Positions 1-9,429 of a stretch of DNA of 64,000 nucleotides are shown here, piece after piece; the first letter of the stretch is position 1; every line of letters begins with the position of its first letter. A program made the translations under genes and the position numbers. Origin of the DNA: Tupaia tana (Eukaryota; Chordata; Mammalia; Scandentia; Tupaiidae); assembly GCA_026018925.1 (NCBI GenBank), contig JAKSZU010000018.1:29946452-30010451 (forward strand), given 5' to 3'. The notes under the pieces are model-generated. The model searched no databases, was not told the origin of the DNA, and was given only the letters and a program-made list of their open reading frames with translations.

Positions 1-837
1 GCTAAGGGCGGTGTTGACAGCTGTGTCAACCAAAACAAAGCACGGAAGTCTCCCTAATGGAGAGACCGAAGTCTTAAAATCAAACTCCAGGCGACTCCTT
101 CTACCCCCATCCCCGATTCCGGTCTAAATCACTCTGCCAGAAAAGTGCACCCGGCTCCTCCTTGGGACTTAGCAATGGCGGTGAGGTCCGAGCGACGGGG
201 AGGGGCCGAGGCGGAAAGTGGACAGGGCGGGGAAGAGCCACGTCTTGCTTCTGGGTGTGGGACCTAAGAAGGTCCTGGTGCCTGGTGCACACCATGTCCC
301 TCTAGCCTCCGAGGTGGCACCTCTTCCCGCTGAGACGCGAAGTTGAGAAAACTCCTTTCGCAGCAATCATTTTTGCTTTGGTCTGTCCACGGGATGCCAG
401 CCTAATTAGGAACGCCTGGTCGCCCAGTCGTCTGGGGGAAAACTGAGGATTGGAGGGTGAAATGACTCACCCAAGGTCAAACTGCTGTTTCAGGGGGTTG
501 GCTAAGACTGGAAGTCAGATCTGGGGGACAGGAAGGGCCCTGGGGAGGGCGCGGGAGTATGACTGTCTTGGAGCTTTGGAGGTACGGGAGGCAAAGAGAC
601 CGAGGATGGCAGCCCGGCAAGAAGGAGAGGTAATAGCGGCCCACCAGGAGGTGACAGCCACCGGGGAGGAGACGGTAGGGCAGAGACCACAGCCCTGGGC
701 GGACTGACCGGGCGAGGACCAGCCATCAGAAAAAGGTCAGCGAAGGGAGAGGCCGAGGGGAGCGGAGGCAGACGCGGCGCCCCTTAGAGAAGGACGCGGG
801 GGCTGACGGCCTGGGAGCGGTCGGGGCCCCCACTCAC
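1..837 (-). other. Start of HERPUD1 intron 1
   Basis: Begins with the GTGAGT donor at 837-832. A short degraded MIR-like stretch (minus orientation, about 440-500) is the only recognisable repeat. No second exon is visible. Confidence 0.7.
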
Positions 838-984
838 CGGGCGCTCGGGGTAGACGCGGCTCAGGTGGGCCTTGAGGTGGCCCACGCTCCAGGCGCGGTC
901 GCCGCTCAGCTCCAAGTCGCGGTGGCGCTGGTTGGGGCTCTTCACCAGCAGCGTGACAGGCTCGGGCTCCGGCTCGGGCTCCAT
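838..984 (-). CDS. HERPUD1: HERPUD1 first coding exon (partial gene)
   Basis: This exon encodes the first 49 residues of HERPUD1/Herp, an ER-membrane ubiquitin-like-domain protein that helps assemble the HRD1 ERAD complex and is induced by the unfolded protein response. The reading starts MEPEPEPEPVTLLVKSPNQR and continues through the LSGDRAWSVGHLKAHL segment, the start of the N-terminal UBL domain. It matches human HERPUD1 except for the extreme N-terminus (EPEPEP instead of ESETEP as I recall it) and one Gly-to-Ala change. The ATG (+ strand cat at 982-984) has G at -3 and G at +4. The frame is open upstream but has no earlier ATG. The exon ends after a Pro codon at a GTGAGT donor (837-836), phase 0. 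Exon 2, starting RPEDQR in human, is not found in 1-837, so the gene continues past the left edge. Confidence 0.96.
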
Positions 985-1080
985 GTCCGCGGCGCTGTGG
1001 GCTTGGCTGCTCTCCGAGGTGCCAGGCTCGGCGGCGTCAGCAGCCGCCCTCAAGGTCCTCAACGACGGTTCGCGTCTCTC
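985..1080 (-). other. HERPUD1: HERPUD1 5' UTR (start site estimated)
   Basis: GC-rich leader between the ATG at 984 and a transcription start placed about 25-30 bp downstream of the TATA box at 1113-1105. It has no upstream ATG in frame with the coding sequence. The exact start is inferred, not seen. Confidence 0.6.
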
Positions 1081-1104
1081 GGGCGCGAGGCCCCGCCTCG
1101 GCAG

Positions 1105-1113
1105 CCTTTTATA
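1105..1113 (-). promoter_or_regulatory. HERPUD1 TATA box
   Basis: The minus strand reads TATAAAAGG inside otherwise very GC-rich DNA, about 120 bp upstream of the HERPUD1 ATG. This is the right spacing for a start near 1080. Confidence 0.85.
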
Positions 1114-1149
1114 GGCGCCCCGCGCCCAGGCTCTGCAGACAGAACCTTC

Positions 1150-1168
1150 TGTGGCTACTGCCCATTGG
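1150..1168 (-). promoter_or_regulatory. ER stress response element (ERSE)
   Basis: The minus strand has CCAAT, nine bases, then CCACA. This is the NF-Y plus ATF6/XBP1 architecture of ERSE (CCAAT-N9-CCACG) with a final A. The site lies about 70-90 bp upstream of the estimated start. The known HERPUD1 promoter has an ERSE of this kind, so conservation of UPR control is expected. Confidence 0.85.
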
Positions 1169-1192
1169 CTGAGGTGGGGGTCACTGCCCTAA

Positions 1193-1203
1193 CGTGGCCC
1201 AAT
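1193..1203 (-). promoter_or_regulatory. ERSE-II element
   Basis: The minus strand reads ATTGGGCCACG, a perfect match to the ERSE-II consensus ATTGG-N-CCACG first defined in the Herp promoter. It should bind NF-Y with ATF6 or XBP1. It lies 25 bp upstream of the ERSE. Confidence 0.92.
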
Positions 1204-1230
1204 CGGCGAGAGACAGAGGGGCGGGCTGAG

Positions 1231-1236
1231 CACGTG
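1231..1236. promoter_or_regulatory. CACGTG palindromic E-box
   Basis: A perfect CACGTG core sits between the ERSE-II and the C/EBP-ATF-like site in the HERPUD1 promoter. USF/MYC-type factors could bind. Motif-only evidence. Confidence 0.4.
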
Positions 1237-1245
1237 GGCGCGGGC

Positions 1246-1254
1246 TGATGCAAC
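1246..1254. promoter_or_regulatory. C/EBP-ATF composite-like site
   Basis: The plus strand reads TGATGCAAC, matching the C/EBP-ATF (CARE/AARE) consensus TGATGNAAN bound by ATF4 or CHOP heterodimers. ATF4-dependent control of Herp is known. A related TTGCGTCA lies at 1264-1271. Function is inferred from motif and position. Confidence 0.6.
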
Positions 1255-1350
1255 CCGCTGCCGTTGCGTCACCCCGAGTCACGGCTGCGGCTGGGGAGCC
1301 GGGGTTCGGCGGCCATGTTTGGGTGCGCTGCGGTCCGCGCGGGGCTGCTT

Positions 1351-2105
1351 GGCTTTGGGAGACTGAGGTGCTCTCCAGTTCGGGTCGCTTAAGTCGCTAT
1401 GGCAGGTGGGGGCCAACCCTCCTGACTCCTAGTTCAGCATGTGTGCAAGCTGTTTTCTCACAAAGCAGCACCCCGCCCTTTGTGACCTCAGGCACCAAGG
1501 CCCACTTCCCCTTTACCTTCCGTAACGCGGCCCCACTCAGGCCTCACAGTCTGCCCTGCAGGGGAAGCCTCCCCACCCTAACCCTGGCACCTGCATCAAC
1601 TGGGCGACCCGTGTGCAAGCCCACCGCGCAGGGAGGCTGCGTCTTAGAAACACGGAAGAAGTAGGGCCCCTCCCTTGGGCTGAGGGTGGATCCTGTGGGC
1701 AGGTGTTTCCAGTCTACACGTGGCCCCAGCATGAACACTACACCCTCCAGTACGGTAGTTACAAGCTCCATGATGGCAAGCCAGCTACAGTCCAGTTTAC
1801 ACCGGGTGCCACTCCCACTCGCAAAGGGATGGGTGCCACTCCCACTCGCAAAGGGATCGCTTTGTAGGCTTTTCACACATTCCTCCTTTAAAGGGAAGCT
1901 GAGATAAGGAAGGCAGGGTTCTCAGATTCCTAAAACTGACCACAAAGGCCTCTCTGCAGTGGGCAGTCTCTCTCTCCTCCGTAGGAAGTCTTGAATTACA
2001 GAACTGACATTACTCTGCCCTATTCTTGTTCCAATCTTGTTGGGACATGGGTTTTCCCAGCTGTTGGGAGTTTGGCACAGGCAGGAGGGTCCACAAGAAG
2101 AGGCT
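1351..2105. other. Unique upstream DNA with a 27-bp tandem repeat
   Basis: Mostly unique DNA upstream of HERPUD1. Two exact head-to-tail copies of a 27-bp unit lie at 1804-1830 and 1831-1857. No gene is supported. Confidence 0.6.
1804..1857. repeat. 27-bp tandem duplication, two exact copies
   Basis: The unit begins GGGTGCCACTCCCACTCGCA and is repeated once with no mismatch, implying a recent slip or polymorphic minisatellite seed. Confidence 0.95.
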
Positions 2106-2560
2106 GCTCTGATTATGAGTGTGTTCATTCGCTACAATGAAGTACTATAAACTGGGTAACAAAAACGTATTGTTTTACAGTTCTGGAAGCTAGAAGTCTG
2201 AGATCAGGGTGTCAACAGGGTTGATTCTTCCTAAGGCTGCAAGAGAGAATGTGTTCCTGGCGCTTTCCTAGTTTCTGGCAACCCTTGGCATTCCTGAGCT
2301 TGTCGGTGACCACCTTGACCTCTGTCTTAGTGTTTACATGGCCTTGTCCTTGTGCGTGTGCCTTCGCATTATCCTTAGGCATCCTTTCTGCGTCCAAGGT
2401 TCCCCTTCTGATAAGCACACCAATCATAGTGGAGTAGGGCCACCCTAAGGACCTCATCTCAAACTGAGCGTTCGTAAAGCCCCTATTTCCAAATACGTTG
2501 CATTTCTAGGTACTGGGAGTTGAGATTTCAACATCTTTTTGGAGGACACAATTCATCAAT
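2106..2560 (-). mobile_element. MaLR-type LTR relic
   Basis: Read in reverse, this matches the general pattern of mammalian MaLR solo LTRs: a GTGTCC-rich start near 2550, CTCCAAATAC-like and CCTTATAAG-like blocks, and a TTCTGG...ACTGGGTAA-like end near 2150. Old and degraded, non-coding. Subfamily not determined. Confidence 0.6.
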
Positions 2561-2599
2561 TATAATTATCAGCCTTAATCTAACATAGAACAAGGAGCG

Positions 2600-2638
2600 T
2601 TTTTTTTGTTTTTTTTTTTTTTTTTTTTTTTTTTTTCC
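2600..2638. repeat. Poly(T) tract
   Basis: About 38 bases almost entirely T. On the minus strand it is an A tail following a short open stretch (2737-2640), which resembles the 3' end of a retroposed transcript. The source is not recognised. Confidence 0.7.
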
Positions 2639-2639
2639 A

Positions 2640-3117
2640 GCTATATTTATATTAAGAACAGACGCTGAAGGCTTTGGAGATAAATTGTCCCCATGCTCAA
2701 ATTTCTGTGATTGGTTTTTGTCTGTAGAAGTGGTCACTGGACCTTTTCAAGGAGGTTGGCTTCACGGGTGGATGGGGGGCCTGTGCAGTGGAGTGAAGAG
2801 CCCCATGCTTGGTTTAATGTTCTTCTGTTACTCTCTTAACATTCTTAATGCATTTTAAACAGAAGGCCTGTGTTTTCATGTTGTACTGGGGCCCACAGAC
2901 TATGTAGCTTTACATTGATCAGGATGGGACAAAGTGATGGTGCTCAGGTAGTCGTGCTACTGGCTAGAAACTAACTAGTATGTTAAGACCAGACTAAAAC
3001 AGGTAGGGGTCTTCGAGGAGGCAGACAGGCAGGAGACAGGAGACAGTGTTTCACTAGAAAATTAAGAACACCCACACATGGAATTCCCTTGTAGTGTCAA
3101 GTCTAAGGGAGCCTTAA
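2640..3117. other. Unannotated intergenic stretch
   Basis: Possible retrocopy body next to the poly(T) tract. I see no recognisable gene or target-site duplication. Confidence 0.4.
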
Positions 3118-3352
3118 GATGGCAGATGGCACTATACTCCCACATGACTGATTGTGGTTCGAGTCTTGGACCTGGTGGCTTGAAAATAATACCTGGCATC
3201 TGTGTGTGTGACCAAAATCCTGAGAGGAGAATGGAGAACAAGGGATTACAGTGTGGCCAATTTTACTGGGAGGTGATTTCTCACTTTCCCTATCTCTGTT
3301 TCTCGTAGTCTCTCTCTGGTGAGCACAGGCACCCCATGGCAAAAACCTAAAT
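3118..3352 (+). mobile_element. tRNA-derived SINE, family A
   Basis: B box GGTTCGAGTCT, central body, CT block and CCCCATGGCAAAAACCT end are all present. The head is slightly degraded. Confidence 0.8.
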
Positions 3353-3419
3353 TAAAAAGAAAACAGCTTATTTATTTCCACTCAGTAGTAACAAAGTAAA
3401 AGAATGTTTTTTAAAATAT

Positions 3420-3580
3420 AATTATTTAATTTAACTTATTTATTATTATTATTTTATTTGACCAGAGAGAGACAGAGAACAAGGGGAAACGTGAGAAAGT
3501 AAGTTGCCACATCCAGGATTCAAACCATGGTCAGCCATGTAGGAGTCCAGTACCTTAAACACCATGCCACCTGCTGCCCC
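3420..3580 (-). mobile_element. tRNA-derived SINE, family B
   Basis: Short form. In reverse it ends with the head complement (CCATGCCACCTGCTG) and starts with an ATTATT-rich tail and a TTTGACCAGAGAGAG junction. The central body is absent. Confidence 0.8.
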
Positions 3581-3810
3581 AAGGAGTGCTTTGTTTTGTT
3601 CCCTATAGGAAAAGATTCTGTGATTCTCTGTCGAGTTCTCAATAAGATAGCTGCTTTTAAAGGACTCTGATGATTCTTCTTCTAGAATATTTAGAAAAAC
3701 ATTAAGTTTGAGCCATCCCCATAGAACATTAAGTACTGTGTGTCAGGATCTGGATCCCACATAACTGACCATGGTTTGAGGCCTGGTCCCATGGGCTTGA
3801 AAAACATGCC

Positions 3811-3812
<2 letters not shown>

Positions 3813-3857
<45 letters not shown>

Positions 3858-3868
3858 TGTGTGTGTGT
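3813..3868 (+). repeat. (GT)n microsatellite within a SINE
   Basis: GT dinucleotides with two interruptions (AT, GC), in the place where family A normally has GTGTGCGTGCGTG. Confidence 0.95.
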
Positions 3869-3935
3869 ATGCCTAAAGTCCTGAGGGAATGGAGGAAGGG
3901 GGATTGTGGAATGACCACATTCCTATTGGGGGGGG

Positions 3936-3937
<2 letters not shown>

Positions 3938-3980
<43 letters not shown>
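3938..3980 (+). repeat. (CT)n microsatellite within a SINE
   Basis: Uninterrupted CT run following a G9 stretch. It is the expanded CT block of the same SINE. Confidence 0.95.
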
Positions 3981-3984
<4 letters not shown>

Positions 3985-4439
3985 CATGTGCCCTCTGGCA
4001 ATAAAAAGAAAAAAGGAACGTAAGAGGGAAAGAGGGAGGGAGAAAGAAAGACAGGAAAGAAGAAAAAGCATTAAGTTCAAGTCAACAAATGTGCCAGGAA
4101 TAGAAAGATAAGCACGGCACGTCCCCGCTCTCAGTGACCTTACCACAGGGGTGGTAACAGAAGTACAGAAATAAGAAACAACCCAGAAGTCTGAAATATT
4201 TGTGAAGGATTTAGGATTACATTCAGGGATTACACAGAGACAAGGAGGAGATAAAAGGGAGTCAGAGAACATGTAATGGAAGACATTAAATTTGAACTGA
4301 ATTTTGAAAGATGGGTGGGATTTGAATAAAAATAATAATAGCAGCAATGACTGATTATGCCCAGTGAGGTGTCAGTAACTTTACGGACAGAATTTTTACC
4401 AGCTCATTGAGTGCTCAAAAAATAAAAAAGAAATAAAGA

Positions 4440-4640
4440 AGAAAATAGCTCATCTCTGCGACCTGACAAGCTATATTATTGAACCTCTCTGTACCTGCTT
4501 TTCCCAACTATAAAGTAGAAATGATAACAATAGTATCTATTTCATAGAGTTGTCGTGGGACTTAAATGGTGCAACATTGCTAAAGCTCTTGGGTGGACCC
4601 AGACATACAGTAAGTGCTCAATGCATGTTGGCCATTAATG
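4440..4640 (+). mobile_element. MIR element
   Basis: Has the MIR core and 3' layout: CCTCTCTGTACCTG, TAAAGTAGAAATGATAACAA, TCATAGAGTTGT, then AGTAAGTGCTCAATGCATGT. Confidence 0.85.
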
Positions 4641-4723
4641 TGTAAAGAACTGCAGCGAGTCCAGTCTATGGAACCTGTCTGTGCCAAAAACATCACTGAA
4701 GGAACTCTTTATAACATGCAGTG

Positions 4724-5105
4724 CTATGGTCTGATGTTTGTCCCTTCTAGAACACATGTTGAAGTGTAGCTGCTATTGTGACAGTATAAGAGATGGGACA
4801 CTTAAGCGGGGATTAGTCCAGAGTCCTGCCCTCATGAATGAACTAATGGCATTCTTGCAGGAGTGGGTTCCTTCTCTGGGGATGGGTCTGCCTTCTATTG
4901 CTCTCTCTCTCTCGCTCTGTCTCTGTGCCCTTCTGCCCTGAGATGCCTTCCACCGTGTTATGGCCCAGCAACACGGCCCTCACCAGATGCCAACACGTCG
5001 ATACCGTACTTCCCGGCCACCAGAAGCGTGAGCCAATACATTTTTGGTCATTATAAATGACTAGTCTGTGGCATTTTGTCATAGCAGTACAAAACAGACT
5101 ACGAC
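4724..5105 (+). mobile_element. MaLR-type LTR (MST/THE1-like)
   Basis: Starts TGCTATGGTCTGATGTTTGTC and ends GTCTGTGGCATTTTGTCATAGCAG...ACAGACTACGACA, the typical ends of mammalian MaLR LTRs. Non-coding relic. Confidence 0.75.
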
Positions 5106-5412
5106 AAGAAGAATTCTACAACCTCAAGTCCTGGCAAGAACGGGGAGCAATCAGAACACGCACACGTGGTTGGTAGGAGAGTGAAATAGTACAACGCCTG
5201 TGGAAATTGATCTCGTAATTTCTCATAAAGTGAAACACACAGATACCTGATAACTCAGCCATGGCACACCTGGGGATTTACCCAAAGGAAATGAAAACAC
5301 ATGTCTGTACAAAGACTAGAGCCATAATGTTCATGGCAGCTTTATTCGTGATAGCACTGAAACCCTGGGAACAGTCCAGCTGTCTCTTGGGGAGGCGAAG
5401 CGGTGTTCTGTT
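5106..5412 (+). mobile_element. L1 ORF2 3'-end fragment
   Basis: Contains the characteristic run GGGGATTTACCCAAAGGAAA and AATGTTCATGGCAGCTTTAT of the L1 ORF2 terminus. Broken by later SINE insertions and continuing at 5905. Confidence 0.8.
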
Positions 5413-5469
5413 ACTTACGGAGTGTGTGTGCATGAATGAGAGAGTGGGGGGGGAGGAGAGAGAAGCATC

Positions 5470-5728
5470 CTTTTTTTTTGAGATATTTTTGCCTTAGGGC
5501 ATGTGTACTCACCAGAGAGAGAGACAGAGACAGTGAGAGGGAAAGCGAGAAATTGCCCCCAAGAGAGATGACTGTACCACAATAATCCCTTCTCTATTCT
5601 CCTCCCAGGACCTGTGCACTCGCGCACACACCATCAGGAGTGATTTTCAAGCCGCTGGGTCTGGGACTCGAACCACAGTTGGCCATGTGAGAGTCTAGCA
5701 ACATAACCACTATGCCTTCTGCTGGCCC
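5470..5728 (-). mobile_element. Family A SINE
   Basis: Reverse orientation: poly(T), GA-rich block, body, and head complement ending CTGCTGGCCCC. Inserted into the L1. Confidence 0.85.
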
Positions 5729-5744
5729 CATGAGAGAAGAATCT

Positions 5745-5905
5745 TTAACAGGGTCTCATCATGCCACAATCCTCTTTCCCCAGCCCTCCAGTTCCTCAGG
5801 ATCCTGGTCACCTGTGCACTCCCAGCATATTTTCAGGCCAACCCAGGGATCCAAACCCATAATTAGCCATGTGGTCGCCAGCCTGGTGGGACTACGGTGG
5901 CTGGG
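5745..5905 (-). mobile_element. Diverged SINE fragment
   Basis: Body complement (CATGCCACAATCCTC) and a decayed head with AGCCATGTGG. Truncated and old. Confidence 0.5.
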
Positions 5906-6500
5906 CCTTGATGAAGGACTCATAGTACATGCGTACAATGGAATCCTCTCAGTAATACGAAGGGACAAACCATCACTGTGTGCAAAAGCAGTACTGAGTC
6001 TTACAACCGTGTGGACTAAAAGAACCAGATGAAATGAGTATGGACTCTGTGACTGCCTGTGTGTGAAACTCTAGATCAGCAACACCGATCAGCAGTGACC
6101 GAACACCGATCAGCAGTGACCGAACACAGAGGAATGGGTGCCCTTGGAAGGCTCAAGGCAGCAGTAAGTGGAGGCTGGCTTGTGCTGTTCGACAAAAACT
6201 GATTAGGAGCCTCGCTTCCCATCTCCGCTTTCGATGACATCACATGGATAGCTTGTAACTGGCTATGATGAGAGTATTTATACCATGGAGGTCTACGAAC
6301 ACTATCAGTCAGAGCTTTTCACCCCCAGGGGGCTGGCTGTTAAACTTTCACCAGCACATCGCGAGGCGTGAAGGACATTTCTGGGGTGATGAGAGGGTCC
6401 CTAGCTGATAGGGGTGGGTGTCACACAGGTACAGGCATTTGTCAAATTTGATCGCGTAGCACACTTATGATTAGTGCTTCACTGTATTCACATTATACTG
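5905..6500 (+). mobile_element. L1 3' fragment, continuation
   Basis: Continues the L1 terminus (TACAATGGAATCCTCTCAGT) into its 3' UTR. A 21-bp unit is tandemly duplicated at 6082-6123. Confidence 0.65.
6082..6123 (+). repeat. 21-bp tandem duplication
   Basis: Unit ACACCGATCAGCAGTGACCG plus A, two copies head to tail, inside the L1 3' region. Confidence 0.9.
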
Positions 6501-6700
6501 TAGTGAAAAAAAATGTAGAAAAACATGAAAACAGGCATCAGTGTCTCACGTCAGGGCTTACCAAACGGGGCCTGATCCATTGGCATCTACTAGTCAAGGG
6601 TGACAGTGAGCACAGGGTTTATGTAATGATGACAACGACCGTGTCAGTGAGAGGTAAGACTGGAAAGAAGTGTTGGGACCGACTCAGGAAAGACTTTGAG

Positions 6701-6776
6701 GGGCCAGCAGGTGGCATGGTGGTTAAGGGTGCTGAACTCCCACATGGGCGACTGCGGTTCAAGTCCTGGCGGCTTG

Positions 6777-6807
<31 letters not shown>

Positions 6808-6884
6808 TCTTCTCTTTCTCTCTGTCTGTCTCTGGTCAAAATTGAAAAATAATGATAATAAACAAATATTTTTTAAAAAGACTT
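6701..6884 (+). mobile_element. Family B SINE
   Basis: Head GGGCCAGCAGGTGGCATGGT, B box GGTTCAAGTCC, then directly a CT run and a GGTCAAAATTGAAAAATAAT tail. Confidence 0.9.
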
Positions 6885-7025
6885 TGAATGGTCACCCTTG
6901 GCGTTCAGGCTGTGTTTTGTGGACAGAGGGAGGTTTGAGTTTCAGAAGGGACGGGATCAGAGTCTCTACGAAGATGGGGAGACTTGGGACCAGGACACTC
7001 AATTGATTCATTCAAGAGGAACTGT

Positions 7026-7203
7026 GAGGACTGGAAAGTGGTGTGGAGGTAAAAGACAATGCTCTGTAGGATGACCCATGTGGGAGGGTTCCAGGTTCAT
7101 GTCTGGAGACTCCCCTGAGCACAATGGGCACACGTATTTGACTGACACCTGGGTCTGACTGAAGCTGCAAGTGGATGGCAATGGGGAGAGCCTGTTCGGG
7201 GTG

Positions 7204-7234
<31 letters not shown>

Positions 7235-7255
7235 AGCTCATAAAACAAAAACATT
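7026..7255 (+). mobile_element. Family C SINE
   Basis: Contains GGTTCATGTCTGGAGACTCC, GAGCACAATGGGCACACG, then (CT)n and an A-rich tail. Confidence 0.8.
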
Positions 7256-7328
7256 ACAAAAAAGAAAAGAAAATGTGGATTAGCACTAGCATGAACAAAA
7301 CAAGGAAAGTGAAAAATAGAAAAAGAAG

Positions 7329-7429
7329 GTGGGGTCAACAGGTCATGTGGTGGTTAAAGTGCTGGATTGTCATGTGGCTGACCATGGTTTGAATCCCAGA
7401 CCCGGTGACTTGAAAGCCACACTGGACAC

Positions 7430-7467
<38 letters not shown>

Positions 7468-7606
7468 CCAGAATCCTGAGAGGAGAAGGGATTGTGGTGT
7501 GGCCATCTCGCTGAGGTGGGGTGTGATTTCTCACTTTCCCTCTCTCTGTCTCTCTCTAGCAAGTGTACACCTACGGGGGTGGGGAGAATAAAGGAAAAAA
7601 GGCATT
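7329..7606 (+). mobile_element. Family A SINE with (GT)n
   Basis: B box GGTTTGAATCC. (GT)n runs at 7431-7467. The end is altered to an ACGGGGGTGGGG-like segment. Confidence 0.8.
7431..7467 (+). repeat. (GT)n microsatellite within a SINE
   Basis: Pure GT run of about 37 bp inside the family A body. Confidence 0.95.
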
Positions 7607-7664
7607 TTAGAAATAAAGCAGGAGGGAAAGGGGTTTGTTAACAAAGCCTGGCTCATGAATGGAG

Positions 7665-7872
7665 ATATTGGTGAACATGCATTGAGTGTCTATTTTGCAC
7701 CAGACATAGCTTCAGAGTCTCATATGACATCATTTATTACATGGCTTCATTTATTGTATGACTTCATTTATTGTATGACTTCATTTACTGTAAAATGCTA
7801 CGATCACATCCATCTTACAGCTGACGGAAGTGAGGCCATTCAAGTATCTTGCACAAGGACACAGAGCTAGTC
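7665..7872 (-). mobile_element. MIR element with internal minisatellite
   Basis: Reverse MIR: CATTGAGTGTCTATTTTGCA start and CTTGCACAAGGACACAGAGC end, split by the 17-bp repeats at 7724-7791. Confidence 0.7.
7724..7791 (+). repeat. 17-bp minisatellite, four copies
   Basis: Unit ATGACTTCATTTATTGT. The four copies differ at one to three positions and are grown from the middle of a MIR. Confidence 0.95.
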
Positions 7873-8045
7873 ACTCTTTTTGAAACGATTATTTTTAATG
7901 AACTAATACTGAGACACAGTTCACATACAGTAAAGTACAAGGATCTTAACCGTACGGTTTCAAGCATTTTGGCAAGTGTACGTGCCTGTGTAACCCATAA
8001 CCCTACCTAGACATATAACACTCCCATCACCTCTAACAGTTCGCT
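7870..8045 (+). mobile_element. Old L1-like fragment
   Basis: GAGACACAGTTCACATACAG and TAACAC...CCCATCACC resemble a common old mammalian L1 segment. Class is my inference. Confidence 0.4.
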
Positions 8046-8047
8046 TA

Positions 8048-8273
8048 AGGGGCCAGACTGTGGCATGGCAGTAAAACTCAATCTTCTGTGAGGCAATTCC
8101 ATGTAAGAAGTTTCCAGGTTCGAGTCTGGAGACTCTCTTAGTACACTGGGCAACCATGTGCCTGTGATCCAAGGCTGGTTAAAGGTTGGAGTGGATTGTG
8201 GTGTTGGGACCTGTTGGAGATTCTCTCTCTCTCTCTCTTTCTCTCAGAAGAAATAAATAAACTTTTAAAAACA
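8048..8273 (+). mobile_element. Family C SINE
   Basis: B box GGTTCGAGTCTGGAGAC is intact, followed by CT run and GAAATAAATAAACTTTTAAA tail. Confidence 0.85.
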
Positions 8274-9179
8274 AAACAGAAAACAAAGTTCCTGTGAGGC
8301 CCTTCCCAGTCAACCCCCTGGCCTCCCACCACTCCCGGTCTCAGGCATCACAGGTCTGCTTTCTGTCACTGCAGCTCGCTTGTGTATAAACGAAATCATC
8401 CAGTACATATTCTTTTGTGTTTCTCAAAGACTGGCATTTCAAACAGAGCAGGGAAATGAAAATACCGAGTGGGAGGGAAATCCATATTCATGAACGGAAT
8501 TTTTGGAAATGTGGAAATGAAAGTACTTTGGAACTTATTTAACTTGATTGCAATAGCGTGCTGGGGTATTAGTCTCTGCCGTGACTGAATCCATGATTCA
8601 ATTCTGAGAGGAAAAAGGGAGGGAAGAACCAAGGCTTGTCTTATTGTATAGTTAGGTGGGAGAGTCTGGAAGCGGCCTTTGCCAGACCTGAGCCAACACA
8701 GAGCCTTGTCAGCACACAGGTTTATCTGAAAGTCTTAGGCCCTGCCGAACGTCCATGCTTTGTTTTTGGAACTCTTGTTTTGGTTTCGTTGCTACAGATC
8801 CCCCAGATAATTCAAACTCCCACCAGAAACATCCCCTTTTATGGTCATTTCTGAAGTCCTGATTCGGCCACACAGGAGGGCCATCTTCTTTAGCGCACAA
8901 AATGGACATACTATTGTGTGCTCACGAAAGCCATCCCTCAGCAACTCTCCTGCCCACACCAAACCGGAGCAGCCCTCTTTCTTTACCAGAAGTAGCCCCC
9001 GAGGCACATTTTTCCTTACAGGTGACCATCGTGGGAAAGTGTTTCAGTCTGACAAAGGCAGGAGGGATCTCCGACTGTGGTCCTAACTTTTGACTGCCTA
9101 TGGCATCTACTTCCCTATGATCTCATGACAGTGTCACGTGTCTCTTAACAAAGCTTGCTACATATACTTTTTAAAATGT
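8274..9179. other. Repeat-poor intergenic stretch
   Basis: No SINE or gene recognised here. It is plain unique DNA between two SINEs. Confidence 0.5.
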
Positions 9180-9352
9180 TTTAATTTTTAAAAAAATTTT
9201 AAGAATTATTTATTTAATTGTATTTATTATAATTTTTAAATTTGACCAGAGAGAGAGAGAGAGAGGGAGAGAGAGAGAGAAAGTGAGAAATCAAGCACAG
9301 TTGATCATGTAGGAGTCCAGTGCCTTAACCACCACACCACCTGCTGGCCCCC
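9180..9352 (-). mobile_element. Family B SINE
   Basis: A/T-rich tail, TTTGACCAGAGAGAG junction, GA run, and head complement ending CCACCTGCTGGCCCC. Confidence 0.85.
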
Positions 9353-9429
9353 ATATACTATTCTAATTAGAAGAATAAAGTTAAAACCAAGTTTCTTAAA
9401 AAATAAATAAATAAGGCCTTTTGAAGTTA

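Larger units (their letters stand above)
775..1350. promoter_or_regulatory. CpG island of the HERPUD1 promoter
   Basis: CpG dinucleotides are dense from the start of intron 1 through exon 1 to about 1350. CpG is sparse in most of the rest of the window apart from young SINEs. This marks the constitutive promoter. Confidence 0.8.
3735..4015 (+). mobile_element. Family A SINE with expanded (GT)n and (CT)n
   Basis: Body recognisable on both sides of a long (GT)n array. The normal CT block is expanded to more than 40 bp. Confidence 0.8.

Noticed and set aside
1-837. HERPUD1 exon 2
   Set aside because: No stretch encodes the expected RPEDQRLIYSG segment on the minus strand.
985-1062. In-frame upstream extension of HERPUD1
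   Set aside because: The frame is open but begins without an ATG (TTG). The ATG at 984 has good context and matches known HERPUD1.
865-1248. 127-residue plus-strand frame across the HERPUD1 promoter
   Set aside because: Antisense shadow of GC-rich HERPUD1 exon 1; divergent transcription is possible but there is no protein evidence.
3691-4347. 218-residue open frame on the minus strand
   Set aside because: It runs through (CA)n and (GA)n microsatellites inside a SINE; the translation is low complexity with no family match.
7724-7791. CRISPR-like regular repeats
   Set aside because: Contiguous 17-bp units without spacers in a vertebrate intergenic MIR.
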